From the IMG/VR virus record IMGVR_UViG_3300024308_000021, positions 61,586-125,585 of that record: a stretch of 64,000 nucleotides of DNA; one strand, 5' to 3'. Both the position numbers and the translations under genes were made by a program. Position 1 is the stretch's first letter; the number at the start of each line of letters is the position of its first letter. The stretch is from a virus. Positions 8,187 to 18,181 of the stretch are shown here, in pieces. Below the pieces are notes generated by a model. It worked only from the letters and a program-made list of their open reading frames with translations, had not been told where the DNA came from and did not search any database.

Positions 8187-9380
8187 ATGGTCGGGCGTAA
8201 TCGTTTTTTCGACAATGAAATGTTCAAATCGGAACAGGAGTTGATGGTAGAGGAAATCGAGCGTCAGCAGGCGCTCGAATGCGAAGCCACACTGCAACTC
8301 GAACACCTGGATCGGTTGTTTGAACTCCAGGGTCTACTCTCCAGCGGTGTACAGCTCAACGACGGGATGCGTTACACCATGGAAGAACACATGGGGTACA
8401 TTCCAGAGAACCTGAACCTCGCCATGGAAGGGGTAGTCTCGACTATCTGGGAAGGCATCAAAGCCTTCTTTAAAGCCATCGGGAATTTCATCTACACGCT
8501 GTTTACAGGTAAGTCCAAGTCCTCTACCAGTCGAGTCGACTCCTACCTGGAAAAGCTCAAGGAGTTCGAATCGAAATACGGAAACTTCGTTCGAGCCGAT
8601 CTTGAAAACTGGTATCCCGATCAGATCAAATCAACCAAAGCATCTGCTTTGAAATCTTTTCCGGACGACGCCAAACTTAAAGCCAAGATCGAACACCTCG
8701 AGACGATCTACGAAAAGGAAGTTTTCAAAAAGCATTGCGCTGTGATGTGTCTTCTCCCTCACTTAAGCATCTATGGAAAACTCAATTCCATAGTGACCGC
8801 TCAGTTGGCTGGGATGCCAGACTTTGCCAAGTACAAAGACGCCATCAAGAACCAGTCGAACGGGCAAGTTGTTTCGTACACCCCCCTTAAACTGGACAAG
8901 GCTCTGCCCGACGCCATCTACAAGTCTTATGTCGACTTGTTTAAGAACTCTGGGGAAAAGCTTCCGACGGAGTTGGGTGAAGTCACCGAGCAGTTGCTTA
9001 AAAATGCGCTGATAGGTTCATTGGAATCTCAGAAGTTGGATCGCTATGGTGCGATTTTCCGTCGCTGTGTTGGAACACACCCAATCGATATCATGAAAGA
9101 CTATCAACAGTGGATCGATCGAACTGCTAAAGATCTTCCCAAAGTCAAGAAAGAAATCGATGACCTTGTTAGCAAAATCAACTTGGAAACCCCACCTGGC
9201 GTAGCTACTGGTTTACGACAACTTGGTAAAGATGTCAACGCCCAGATCATCGCTATCAACTTCATCCATACCCTACTGGACGGGTTGATCGCGAGTTCAA
9301 CCTACCTCTTGCAGGTGGATAACTCGATCTGCGATCTAGTAGCGTACACCCAAAACCAAGCCATCAAAGCCGCCCCTTAG
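8187..9380 (+). CDS. Internal head protein paralogue 2
   Basis: A 397-residue member of the internal-protein family. Residues 1-78 form an acidic, Glu-rich propeptide-like segment, ending in NLNLAMEG (75-82). The amphipathic helix STIWEGIKAFFKAI and an aromatic tail (to about 108) follow. The mature part is Lys-rich and helical. The AME site fits the [SAG]-x-E cleavage rule described for phiKZ head proteins. It shares the near-identical IKAFFKAI octet with the 4949 gene. It sits in a run with the peptidase gene upstream and paralogues 3 and 4 downstream, with gaps of less than 10 bases. Confidence 0.75.
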   Translation: MVGRNRFFDNEMFKSEQELMVEEIERQQALECEATLQLEHLDRLFELQGLLSSGVQLNDGMRYTMEEHMGYIPENLNLAMEGVVSTIWEGIKAFFKAIGNFIYTLFTGKSKSSTSRVDSYLEKLKEFESKYGNFVRADLENWYPDQIKSTKASALKSFPDDAKLKAKIEHLETIYEKEVFKKHCAVMCLLPHLSIYGKLNSIVTAQLAGMPDFAKYKDAIKNQSNGQVVSYTPLKLDKALPDAIYKSYVDLFKNSGEKLPTELGEVTEQLLKNALIGSLESQKLDRYGAIFRRCVGTHPIDIMKDYQQWIDRTAKDLPKVKKEIDDLVSKINLETPPGVATGLRQLGKDVNAQIIAINFIHTLLDGLIASSTYLLQVDNSICDLVAYTQNQAIKAAP

Positions 9381-9388
9381 GAGCAGTC

Positions 9389-10546
9389 ATGAAAAACCGT
9401 TTTGTAAGCGAAGAAGTAATCAACCCTCTCGTAGACCCACAACTCTCCTACGAGCATCTGGAAACTCTCTTCGAGATACAACAAGCACTCCAACACGGTG
9501 GGTTCCGTGAAACAATGCTCGCTCAGGAGTCGGCTGAGTCTATCGGTGTAACTTTCACTGAAGAAGGACTGATCGAAACCATCTGGAACGGCATCAGAGC
9601 TTTCTTCAAAGCCATTGCTGACTTCTTCCGCAAACTGTTTGGTATGAAATCCAAGCAGGAAGCCAACTTCGAAAAAGCAATGAAAATCGCAGAAGACCTG
9701 GAACATACAGGTATCACCAAGGTACAGCCTGGTGAGATCTGCTCTGCAAACCGTGAGGCCATTCGTAAAGAAGTTTCCGGTAAACTCGCCGCCGAATTCG
9801 CTGCTGACGCCCAGGCTGTGGCGAAGGAGTTGGACAAACTTACCACCGAGTTTGACTACAACCTCCGCATGCTCATCGGCCTTCAGCGGCTGGGTCTTTT
9901 CCCAGGGCATGGTCGGCAACGGACGTTCGAGGCTAATTCATTCTTCGAAGTCTTCTTCGACGATGGTGCGTTGTCACCATCGCGTGGTCTGAAGAACATC
10001 GCAGATACGCTCAAGTACTACCGTGATGATTATGTGCATTTCGAAGTAGCCGTTTCCAGCGGGGATGTGAATAAGATCATAGCCATCGGCTCTGACTCAG
10101 TATATTTCGGCGACAACTTTAGCAAATTCCTTAAACGGATTCACGATGCCGCTGGCGTGGCTATGCCAAAATACCTTAGTGGTCTGGATCCCAACATCCT
10201 CACGACCGCTTGTGAGTGCATTATGCATAAGCAAGCTTTGAATTTCGAAACGCCCAAAGTTTCCGATATTGAAACCGCGCACGAAAATAGCAAGAAATTC
10301 AGAACCGAGTTTACTCGAAACCGAGAGATCAAAGCTACACTGGATCGCTTTAGTACATTTGACATCAAACCGGCACCCGGTCGCCCGTACGGTGATCAGT
10401 TCGCTGAGCATCTTAAAACGTTGGGTAAGGGCGTCAGGATTTATTTCGCTTTCTTGGAGGCGTGTGATCGACTGGAGACCAAAGCCGGCGAAGCGTTCGA
10501 TACCTACTTGAGTATAGCAGTTATGCTCGAGATGGTTCGTAAGTAG
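9389..10546 (+). CDS. Internal head protein paralogue 3
   Basis: A 385-residue family member with the same layout: acidic N-terminus with a HLETLFEIQQ segment, the site-like FTEEG (56-60), then LIETIWNGIRAFFKAIADFF and RKLFG (to about 85). The nearest relative in the window is the 4949 product, judging by this segment (TEEG..IWNGI[KR]AFFKAI). The C-terminal domain is helical and diverges from its siblings. It follows paralogue 2 by 8 bases with a GGAG ribosome site and is probably co-transcribed with it. Confidence 0.75.
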   Translation: MKNRFVSEEVINPLVDPQLSYEHLETLFEIQQALQHGGFRETMLAQESAESIGVTFTEEGLIETIWNGIRAFFKAIADFFRKLFGMKSKQEANFEKAMKIAEDLEHTGITKVQPGEICSANREAIRKEVSGKLAAEFAADAQAVAKELDKLTTEFDYNLRMLIGLQRLGLFPGHGRQRTFEANSFFEVFFDDGALSPSRGLKNIADTLKYYRDDYVHFEVAVSSGDVNKIIAIGSDSVYFGDNFSKFLKRIHDAAGVAMPKYLSGLDPNILTTACECIMHKQALNFETPKVSDIETAHENSKKFRTEFTRNREIKATLDRFSTFDIKPAPGRPYGDQFAEHLKTLGKGVRIYFAFLEACDRLETKAGEAFDTYLSIAVMLEMVRK

Positions 10547-10554
10547 GAGTTGAT

Positions 10555-12006
10555 ATGGAATTTACACTAGAGGAATTAGAACAGGAACACACTGTTCTAA
10601 TGGGGGAGGCTCAGTCCCTCCTCCTCACCCTGGAGCAGTTAGACTCGCTCCAGTTCCAATACGCCTCTGTAGGCGTTTCACGTAACGACGTACTGAGTCT
10701 CGAACAGATCTCCGGATCTCCTACAGACCTCAATCCCAACTACTTCACTGAAGTTCCTTCCCAGACCAACCTGAACCTCGCAATGGAAGGTCTGATGGAC
10801 AAAATGAACGCTGGGGTTATGGCTCTGTTTGGTGTGGTGATCGGTGTGATCATTGCGGCGTTTGTCTGGATCTCTAAACTGTTCCGTAGTTCCGACTCCG
10901 GCACAGCCTCGGCTAACGCAGCACTAGCAGCAGCTCAACAGCAGCTCAATACCTTAATGGTAGCTGAAGCTGCGCTCAAAGCCAAGGTCGAAGGCGATAA
11001 CGAGTCTAAAGTTATCGAGCTCTACAGAAACCTCGTCATTCCACCTCTGAATGATGTGCTGGTAGCCACAACCTTTGCCGCCCTGGATACCTCAGTGTCG
11101 AAGTTCTCCAGCTCAGGTAATCTGGCTTTCGCTAGACAGCATTCTCACGTTCTTCGGTACATTACCGATGGTGTGCAGTATATCAACCCCAACGACGAAA
11201 TCGTCAAAGGGATGGTTTATGAGAACTTCGAGAACTACCTGACGGCGATGACAGCGCTGATCCAGCCGACTACTCCGACTCAAGAGACCTACAATCGCCA
11301 GCAAACTTCCTTCACGGAAGCTGGTGGACATAACTTCACAGCACAGCCAGTACGTCCGATCCTGGATCTGTTTGCTGTGCAGTCTGGTACGTCTCGGAAG
11401 ATCTACGCTGACGGCAATCCGATGTCCGCTGCGGAGTACGAGTCACTCCGCAAGAAGACTATCGAAGAGTTACGTCAAGTCTCCTCCCCACAGATCACTA
11501 AGAACATAAGTGATTTTGATAAGCTGGCTTTAGGTAAAGGTTCTTTGCTGAATCCCGATACTTACCGCCTCAAAGAGGAGTTTGACAAACTTCTGGCTCG
11601 TCAGGCTGAACTCAGTATCTCAGTTTACTTCGATACCAAAGCAGCCTCTGGTCGTATCAACGAGATCGTTAAGAATCTCGAAGATACCAAAAAGAAAGTG
11701 GATCGTATTCGTAACTCAGGCGGTATGCCAGACAAAGCTCGGTTCAAAGCGTTCAAGGACTCCCTGGACTCCGTACGTGAAGATGCCAAGCTGATGTCGA
11801 ACTACGCCCTGTTCTACGATAACTTCTACAAGAACCAGGCTAAGTTCTTCAGAACCATCTACGAAGGCATGAAGAACGTACAGCGCGAGCTCGAGTCACG
11901 ACTCAACGAAGAAACTTCAGAATCTCTGAAGCATGCCATCCGGGAATCCAAGAAACATCCCGATGAAATGGTAGATCGTCTGAAAGCCATCGCGGACAAA
12001 ATGTAA
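10555..12006 (+). CDS. Internal head protein paralogue 4, with membrane segment
   Basis: A 483-residue paralogue. The acidic N-terminus ends in NLNLAMEG (72-79), identical over eight residues to paralogue 2. Here the amphipathic helix is replaced by a strongly hydrophobic stretch (about 86-106, ALFGVVIGVIIAAFVWI), so this member may insert into a membrane. The rest is long and helical with Ala/Gln-rich parts. Ala-Met-Glu fits head-protease cleavage. A TAGGAG ribosome site precedes the ATG. The gene ends at a bidirectional terminator shared with the convergent 12036 gene. Confidence 0.75.
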   Translation: MEFTLEELEQEHTVLMGEAQSLLLTLEQLDSLQFQYASVGVSRNDVLSLEQISGSPTDLNPNYFTEVPSQTNLNLAMEGLMDKMNAGVMALFGVVIGVIIAAFVWISKLFRSSDSGTASANAALAAAQQQLNTLMVAEAALKAKVEGDNESKVIELYRNLVIPPLNDVLVATTFAALDTSVSKFSSSGNLAFARQHSHVLRYITDGVQYINPNDEIVKGMVYENFENYLTAMTALIQPTTPTQETYNRQQTSFTEAGGHNFTAQPVRPILDLFAVQSGTSRKIYADGNPMSAAEYESLRKKTIEELRQVSSPQITKNISDFDKLALGKGSLLNPDTYRLKEEFDKLLARQAELSISVYFDTKAASGRINEIVKNLEDTKKKVDRIRNSGGMPDKARFKAFKDSLDSVREDAKLMSNYALFYDNFYKNQAKFFRTIYEGMKNVQRELESRLNEETSESLKHAIRESKKHPDEMVDRLKAIADKM

Positions 12007-12010
12007 TAGG

Positions 12011-12036
12011 AGGAGGAGCCTAGGCTCCTCCTCTTT
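12011..12036. terminator. Bidirectional terminator between convergent genes
   Basis: Ten-bp stem AGGAGGAGCC / GGCTCCTCCT with a TA loop, then CTTTTATG on the plus strand. It lies between stops of the plus-strand internal-protein gene and the minus-strand 971-residue gene, whose stop codon falls in the T-run. Confidence 0.85.
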
Positions 12037-14951
12037 TATGCGCGGTTTACTACAAACTCCACAGTAATGTCATCTTCCACACGAGTGGTTTCGTCAGCCA
12101 ATACCACCAGCTTACGACGCACCCCAGTACGCTCGGTCTGATCGTTCAGGATCCAAGTAGTCAGTTTACCATCACTACCTACACCAGCGATGTCTACTGG
12201 AACAGGATCGTTCCCCAGCTTCGATCGAATCACGTCGTTCATCTCAGACAAACTCACCGAAGCTTTAGTGAGTTGTTCGTTGATTACTTGTTTCGCGATC
12301 TTAGCCAGACCATCCCGGTAAGACTGGTTCTCGTAGTTTACACGAGACAGATAGAACTTCACAGTCCAACTCAGGTTAGCTGGAAGCGTACGAGTAAGCT
12401 GGTCTTCCACCAGTACCGTGATGTTCCCCAGAGTTTTACGTGGAAGGAAGTAAAGCTCAGTCCCTTCCAGTAACTCCTTGGAAGTCGGCGTGATGTCTTT
12501 ATCCAAGAACTCAATCAGAGTAGAAGCCACTGCGTTGCGATAAGCTACGTCCTGCGGATTCGTACTGAAACGATAAGCCCCTTCGATGTAGAACAGATCC
12601 ACATAGCGTTGCAGTCGACGAGGAGCTGCTATCAAAGGTTCCTTAGTGACAGGATCACGTTTGATCTCTCCGATCTGATGTTCCCACACAGGACTACCAT
12701 CGTCTAGCAGTACGGGACTACCTTTCTCGTGAGTAACCTTAGGCTGGTACGACCCATCAGGTTGCAGGTAGAACTTCATACTACCATTAGACTCCCGCTC
12801 GAACTGAGTTTCAGGCCAGACCTTAGGAACGTTCTCAGACCATCGTTGGTAGTCCTGCGGACCCACTACCGTACGGGCATTAGCCCAAAGCTTCGTAAGA
12901 GCCTTACCGAAGCGTACAGTGATGAGTTCGTGTGTAACACCACGAGCTCGAGCAGGCAGGAACTGACTACCTACCACAGCATCCATAGCGGCAGGTTCGT
13001 ACTTAGCTGTCTCACTAGCCACAATCCCGTGGAAGAGTTCAAAACCTTCCTCTAGCAGAGTACGCGTATCGCTCGCTGGGTTGTTGAACATACGGAATGT
13101 GTTGAGTATCAGTTCGTGAGCTGTAGTGACGTCAAAACTACTACCCAACACAAACTTCCACACCCGCTCACCGTCGATCATCCCTTCCAGTACGCCGTTC
13201 AGGTAAGCGTAAGTAGACTCACCCGACGGGATGTAAGCTAACTGACACCACACCTCAGCGTCCGGTAGGGATTTGTAGGTGTCATCACTGACCACAGACA
13301 CCCTCAGTATGTATCCTACATCTGCTACGTAATCCACAGCAAAAGCAGAGCTACCTACCCCAATCAGCACGGAGGAGTTCTCTTCTTCAAATCCACGGTT
13401 TACCACACTAGGCATACTGAGCTCGTAACCACGAGCATCGAACGTACGACCAGAAGCATCCAGCACGTAATGGAAAGGAGAGTACAGATAATCCCGAGTG
13501 TTGACCAGATTAGCTATCAGCTCCTTAGAAGCCTTAGGATCAGTTACCTGCGCCAGCTCAGAACCAGTTACCGGAACTACTACTCCGTCGTTCAAACGCC
13601 ACAGAGTAGATGGCAGGATCGTTACACGGGATTGGTGATCGTACACCGAATCCAGTAACACTACTTCTTCGAAGGTAAGCTTCGTAGAAAGTACCGCACA
13701 GTTCGCACCAGCATTCAGGAACTCAGAACCTTCTGGTTTAGGCAGCCCACGGATACCCAAATACACTCGATTAGGAAGATCGTCGATTACTTCCTGAATG
13801 GAGTAACCACGAGACTGCATCTGGTATTCCAACTGAGCATCGGTGATAGCTGTACGTCCTCTACCGGCGTTCAGTTGTTGTCTGGTACGTAGCTCCTCGA
13901 AAGTAAGTCCGTTACTACCGCCTACAGCAGCACCTTGAGACAGAACCATGATCTTCTGGAAACTACTCAGAGGAGTGGTGTAGCGACCTTGGTCAGTGTT
14001 ATCCAGATCATTCCAGCTCGCTTGAAAGTTCTGTACGTCGTAGCTGTCCAACATCATATCCAGCTTACCGCGAGTGGTGTAGATATCCACACGCATACTA
14101 CCACGAGCTAGTCCGTTGGTGAAATAGATGTTAGGAGTTGTAACGCGCAGACGATTACCTTCCACACGCAGTAGCACAGTCAACACTTCTGGGTTGTAAG
14201 TCTGTTCGGAGTGAGTGGTAGAGCATTCCTTCCAGTTCACCCCATCGTCGGCTTGATACACTCGGCAATGATAGAACTGATCACTAAACCCGTATTCGTG
14301 AGTAACCTGACCACCAGCGCCCAGAGTAAAAGTCTGAGATGCGATCTCGAACTGGTACAGTGGATAGTCGATCACCACACACTCACCACCACCAGCTTCC
14401 ACACGCTCCAGGTTAGCGATCTGATATTCCACTACGTTGGACTCTAGTCCGTACAGTGGAGACTCATCCGATACGTCGTATGCTAGTTGCAAACCACCAC
14501 GAGGCAGTACGCGGATATCCAGCGGATACTGCTGGGTGAACTTTACACCACCCACTTCGATCTGGGCGTGTTTGGGAATAGTGATCTTACGGACATCCCC
14601 CTCACCAGTAGCGACAGCCAGACGCTGAATGTCGTCTAATCCCAGTACCACTTGGAAAGAAGCTCTACTCGGAGTAGCGAACCGTCCCACGTAGTCAGCA
14701 TCGGACATATGGCGATACAACTCCGCTGGGTTGTCGGCCATCTCTGAGTACAAGTAACGATGGATAGCTTCACTGGAGTTACAGGCCATTGCCCCTAAGT
14801 GCGCAGCTGCTTCCAATCCCAGAATCATCGGGTTCCCAGGATTACCTACCTCCAGCTCTCCGTTAGTAGCTTTTCTTACAAACTGCAACGCCAGCCGATG
14901 AGCTTCTACTGGATTATTACGAACCAGCATTAGCTGTTCTTGTAAAGTCAT
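12036..14951 (-). CDS. Large probable virion structural protein
   Basis: A 971-residue protein with no recognised family. The start at 14951 is chosen because AGGTGGAG lies just upstream; an earlier in-frame ATG has no such site. The body is rich in beta-type segments and Thr/Val, as in tail or baseplate proteins, and has no membrane segment. It is coupled to the upstream minus-strand gene by an ATGA overlap, making a two-gene operon set against the surrounding plus-strand genes. Size, coupling and location suggest a structural role; this is inference. Confidence 0.8.
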   Translation of the reverse strand: MTLQEQLMLVRNNPVEAHRLALQFVRKATNGELEVGNPGNPMILGLEAAAHLGAMACNSSEAIHRYLYSEMADNPAELYRHMSDADYVGRFATPSRASFQVVLGLDDIQRLAVATGEGDVRKITIPKHAQIEVGGVKFTQQYPLDIRVLPRGGLQLAYDVSDESPLYGLESNVVEYQIANLERVEAGGGECVVIDYPLYQFEIASQTFTLGAGGQVTHEYGFSDQFYHCRVYQADDGVNWKECSTTHSEQTYNPEVLTVLLRVEGNRLRVTTPNIYFTNGLARGSMRVDIYTTRGKLDMMLDSYDVQNFQASWNDLDNTDQGRYTTPLSSFQKIMVLSQGAAVGGSNGLTFEELRTRQQLNAGRGRTAITDAQLEYQMQSRGYSIQEVIDDLPNRVYLGIRGLPKPEGSEFLNAGANCAVLSTKLTFEEVVLLDSVYDHQSRVTILPSTLWRLNDGVVVPVTGSELAQVTDPKASKELIANLVNTRDYLYSPFHYVLDASGRTFDARGYELSMPSVVNRGFEEENSSVLIGVGSSAFAVDYVADVGYILRVSVVSDDTYKSLPDAEVWCQLAYIPSGESTYAYLNGVLEGMIDGERVWKFVLGSSFDVTTAHELILNTFRMFNNPASDTRTLLEEGFELFHGIVASETAKYEPAAMDAVVGSQFLPARARGVTHELITVRFGKALTKLWANARTVVGPQDYQRWSENVPKVWPETQFERESNGSMKFYLQPDGSYQPKVTHEKGSPVLLDDGSPVWEHQIGEIKRDPVTKEPLIAAPRRLQRYVDLFYIEGAYRFSTNPQDVAYRNAVASTLIEFLDKDITPTSKELLEGTELYFLPRKTLGNITVLVEDQLTRTLPANLSWTVKFYLSRVNYENQSYRDGLAKIAKQVINEQLTKASVSLSEMNDVIRSKLGNDPVPVDIAGVGSDGKLTTWILNDQTERTGVRRKLVVLADETTRVEDDITVEFVVNRA

Positions 14952-15973
14952 ACTCCACCTCTTAGTTGAGCATAGATATCCTTGCGAACCCACCACTCGA
15001 GTTCGTTATCACCTTCTTCGGTAATGTAAGGATAGCCATAAAAGTTGTAGAAAGCTTTCTCTTGCTTATCGAGCTTCACCAGGTACTGCTTACGAGACGC
15101 CTCGGTTTTCATAGCAGCACAGTACATCGCTACTTGCTTGTTGAACTCTTTGATCAGCAAAGGATCGTTGTACTCGAACCCAGCGCATTTGAAGCTGAAA
15201 CTCAGCGTGTCGTTATCGACCTGCTTAGACACAGCCTGATCGTAGTTGAAAATCGATGCAGTAGGTAGCGTGTAAGGGAAGCAGATGGTAGAAGCTATGT
15301 GCTGTACGTAGTCCAGATCCTGGGACAGTACCAGACGCCAACATCTACTTACGTAGTCGATCTTGTTTTCAGCTACAGCGTCACTCCAGGGCCACATAGT
15401 CCCTTCGTACATCGCAGTACCGGATTTGATCCAGAGGTTGATCATCCCCAGTAGTGGAGTACCTTTGATATTTCGAGCCTGTACAGTGAGTTCCCAAACG
15501 TCGTAAGACTTGAAATGATCGTCGAACATAGCAAACGACTGACGATACAGACCAGGGTCAGAAGTATAAGTACCTGCTGTTTTATCAGGCCATCCAGAGG
15601 CTGATTGGATGGTGTTCGTAAGCAACGGAATAAAAGGTTGGTTGGGATCCACCAGAGGACTACACCTAGGTCGAACCTTAGCTGCTCCTATGGGGTCTAG
15701 GGTATCGCGAATCATTCGCTGATACGTCACCAAGTTTTCCGTGAGATAAGGAGTCAGCTCCCGATCGGAGGACAAGTTATCGTATGACAAGTTTAGTCGA
15801 GGTTTGCTGAACAGTATCAGACCAGACTGGTCTGTGTTCATTGGTGCTATACTACCGTAACCCCGAGAGTTAAGCCCCAGTAAGGTTTCCAGCGTAGCCC
15901 GCTGCATCCCACCTAGACCCTGCTGTCGTGTCAGCAGGTCTATAAATGAAAAATCAGATAGTTCTGTATCCAT
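14948..15973 (-). CDS. Hypothetical, probable virion protein
   Basis: A 341-residue protein, first gene of a two-gene minus-strand operon. Its stop (TGA) overlaps the ATG of the 971-residue gene. It contains several Trp/Tyr-rich stretches (ELEWWVRKD near the C-terminus) and many Pro/Asp loops, without membrane segments. Its start codon lies only 25 bases from the divergent start at 15999. No family recognised; a tail or baseplate role is possible but unproven. Confidence 0.8.
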   Translation of the reverse strand: MDTELSDFSFIDLLTRQQGLGGMQRATLETLLGLNSRGYGSIAPMNTDQSGLILFSKPRLNLSYDNLSSDRELTPYLTENLVTYQRMIRDTLDPIGAAKVRPRCSPLVDPNQPFIPLLTNTIQSASGWPDKTAGTYTSDPGLYRQSFAMFDDHFKSYDVWELTVQARNIKGTPLLGMINLWIKSGTAMYEGTMWPWSDAVAENKIDYVSRCWRLVLSQDLDYVQHIASTICFPYTLPTASIFNYDQAVSKQVDNDTLSFSFKCAGFEYNDPLLIKEFNKQVAMYCAAMKTEASRKQYLVKLDKQEKAFYNFYGYPYITEEGDNELEWWVRKDIYAQLRGGV

Positions 15974-15998
15974 TTTCTACTGCCCCTGTGAGGTTGAG

Positions 15999-17279
15999 AT
16001 GAATATTAATCCAGTTGTATTAGGTACTGAAGGTACCGTAGGGCTGCTGCAAGGCTTGCTCGAAATCAAACGTCGGATGGGCGGGCCCTCGAGTCTGTCT
16101 GAATTCGCACTGCGTACCATGGTGCGCCCTCGTGTGTTGGTGGAATCTCCGCTGCGTGGTCAGAGTTTCATGAAAGACCTGCTCCAGCACGCCACCAACA
16201 CCTTCACCGGTTTCTATACCGCCTCAGCTACACTCTTGGATGCTGATGTGATTAAGTCACAGGTCCTCGATCGGATGGATCGCCTCAATCCGAATCGCGA
16301 ACCTGCGCTGGATCTGTTCGTGTCAAATGATGGGATTGCTGTTAACTCGCATAGCGTTCAAGGCGCTGTCGATACCAAAGGTAATTACGCATACAGTTTC
16401 GAAGAAGCTGACTTCGCCGATGGCTTGCCGTTCTCCTCCAAGCTGAGCATGGAGTCTAAGAAGAATCGCAACCACCAACACCCTGAACCCAAAATCCCAG
16501 AAGCCCCCAACGAACCCAACAAACCAGCCAAGTCCAAAGACGAAGAAAAAATCCAATATAAGAGAACAGGCGACGGCCCGACTGTATACGAAAAGGCATC
16601 TGATCGTCTGGCTATGGCTACCACGATCACTGCTACAGAAGATCAGGGCCTGGCTGTAGGTAAGATCTTCAGTATGAAGTTCCGTATCAACAAAGAAGAG
16701 CGTGAGCTCCAGCTCGCCTGCGTACTGGCTCCGATGGTTACTGACCCAGCCAGTATGGCTTCTATTCTCAGCCTTTATACCGCCCGTCAAACTCTCAAAG
16801 AGCGCTGGCACGGACTGAAGTCCGGTAGTCTGTCTCCTACCGAGTTTTTGTTCCTGACTGATATCGCCCGTAAACACAAGCAAACCATGCGCAACGACAA
16901 ATCCGGCTACTACGCCGAACAAGCTCGTTTGCAACGCAACGGTAAGCTTGCTGGTGTACTCTCCGGCCAGTCTAGCCTGGCTACTGCTTCTGCGATTATC
17001 GTTACCTCAGCTGCTACTATGGCACGTGCCGAGCTCGAAGTAGGTCGTCCGGTGACTGACTTCGAAACTCGCGAAGCTATGATGGCTGCGAACAACTCGT
17101 TCGTATGGTACATCGTAGACACCGAGTGGGCTACTGTGCGTCAGTACGTACGTGGTATGGAGCAAGGTGCTGAGTGGAACTTCAACGAACTCAAGAAATC
17201 CTCCAAAGGTGATGGCGTGGATGTTGTTGAGTTGGTGAAAGCCTTCTCCTCTGGTCGTCCTCTGGGTCCCTCTTTCTAA
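15999..17279 (+). CDS. Probable virion protein with internal Pro/Lys-rich linker
   Basis: A 426-residue protein in two parts joined by a charged Pro/Lys/Glu-rich linker (about 153-187). The linker directly follows LSMES (149-153), a possible [SAG]-x-E head-protease site. The C-terminal part is helical with Ala-rich segments. The layout suggests processing between two domains during head maturation; that is inference. It starts 25 bases from the divergent 15973 start, with GAGGTTGAG as ribosome site. It is followed 11 bases later by the next gene and leads a four-gene plus-strand run. Confidence 0.78.
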   Translation: MNINPVVLGTEGTVGLLQGLLEIKRRMGGPSSLSEFALRTMVRPRVLVESPLRGQSFMKDLLQHATNTFTGFYTASATLLDADVIKSQVLDRMDRLNPNREPALDLFVSNDGIAVNSHSVQGAVDTKGNYAYSFEEADFADGLPFSSKLSMESKKNRNHQHPEPKIPEAPNEPNKPAKSKDEEKIQYKRTGDGPTVYEKASDRLAMATTITATEDQGLAVGKIFSMKFRINKEERELQLACVLAPMVTDPASMASILSLYTARQTLKERWHGLKSGSLSPTEFLFLTDIARKHKQTMRNDKSGYYAEQARLQRNGKLAGVLSGQSSLATASAIIVTSAATMARAELEVGRPVTDFETREAMMAANNSFVWYIVDTEWATVRQYVRGMEQGAEWNFNELKKSSKGDGVDVVELVKAFSSGRPLGPSF

Positions 17280-17290
17280 AAGGAAAGGTT

Positions 17291-18181
17291 ATGAAATTTA
17301 ACATCGCTTCTTATGTAAAGGGGTTGTTCCCCAGTATCTCCTCTTCCGACATCCACGACCAACTCGACTCCATTCGTCGTGCTGATCGTGATTCAGTGCG
17401 TCCTGCGTTGGAGCTGGCTGCTAAGAAACTCAAGGGACGTAAGTTCCAGTCTGAGATGGTTAAGAAGTTCTCCCGAGAACTCGGAGCTGCTGTACGTCTC
17501 AAAGGCGAATGGCCTGAGCAACTCCTCCAACTCGAAGAGAAAGCACTGGTCAAGGTAGAAATCCTGTTCGGTATGCTGGATTCGAACTTTGACGCTAAGG
17601 TACAGAAATCCTCTGTTACTTTCCGTCAAGCTCAGATCCTGCGTATCATCGAACTTCTGAGTTTCTGGCAGTCTTACGTGATCGCAGTAGTCCCTATGCT
17701 GATCACCGATGAGATCGCTCAGACCGATGGTACTCAGCGACTGCAAGAAGTTTACACTCCGGGCGAGTTCAAGCGCATGGAAGCTCAGGCCGGTGACTTC
17801 ATCTCCACCAGTAAGCTGCTTGTAGAATCCGATGACGCATTCCGTCAGGGTTTGGAAGAGCTACCTACTGCTGTGGTGACCCGTGAGTCTGAGGAGCTTC
17901 TGAGAGCTGCTCAGGGACGCAGTAAGATGGATCCTCTGAGTCTGGGTTTCCTGACCCCAGGGACGTCTCCTATCTTTGCTGTACTGCGCTGGTACGGTGA
18001 ACGTCAGGTGCTGCGTTTGCAGAAAGCCGAACTCGAAGCCAAAGACCTGGAACGCCGGATCATCCAACTCGAGCGGATCAACGACGGTACCTCAGAACAG
18101 CTGCAACGCGAGATCGATTACGATCGTGAGCGTTTGCAAAAGCTGACTGCCAAAATCGCTAAGATGGAGGAGTCGCTATGA
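17291..18181 (+). CDS. Hypothetical protein with C-terminal coiled coil
   Basis: A 296-residue helical protein. The last ~50 residues (ELEAKDLERRIIQLERIN and onward) form a clear heptad coiled coil. No catalytic motif or membrane segment. It has an AAAGGAAAGG ribosome site and overlaps the next gene by 4 bases. Position in a run of probable head genes suggests a structural or scaffold role, but no family is recognised. Confidence 0.82.
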   Translation: MKFNIASYVKGLFPSISSSDIHDQLDSIRRADRDSVRPALELAAKKLKGRKFQSEMVKKFSRELGAAVRLKGEWPEQLLQLEEKALVKVEILFGMLDSNFDAKVQKSSVTFRQAQILRIIELLSFWQSYVIAVVPMLITDEIAQTDGTQRLQEVYTPGEFKRMEAQAGDFISTSKLLVESDDAFRQGLEELPTAVVTRESEELLRAAQGRSKMDPLSLGFLTPGTSPIFAVLRWYGERQVLRLQKAELEAKDLERRIIQLERINDGTSEQLQREIDYDRERLQKLTAKIAKMEESL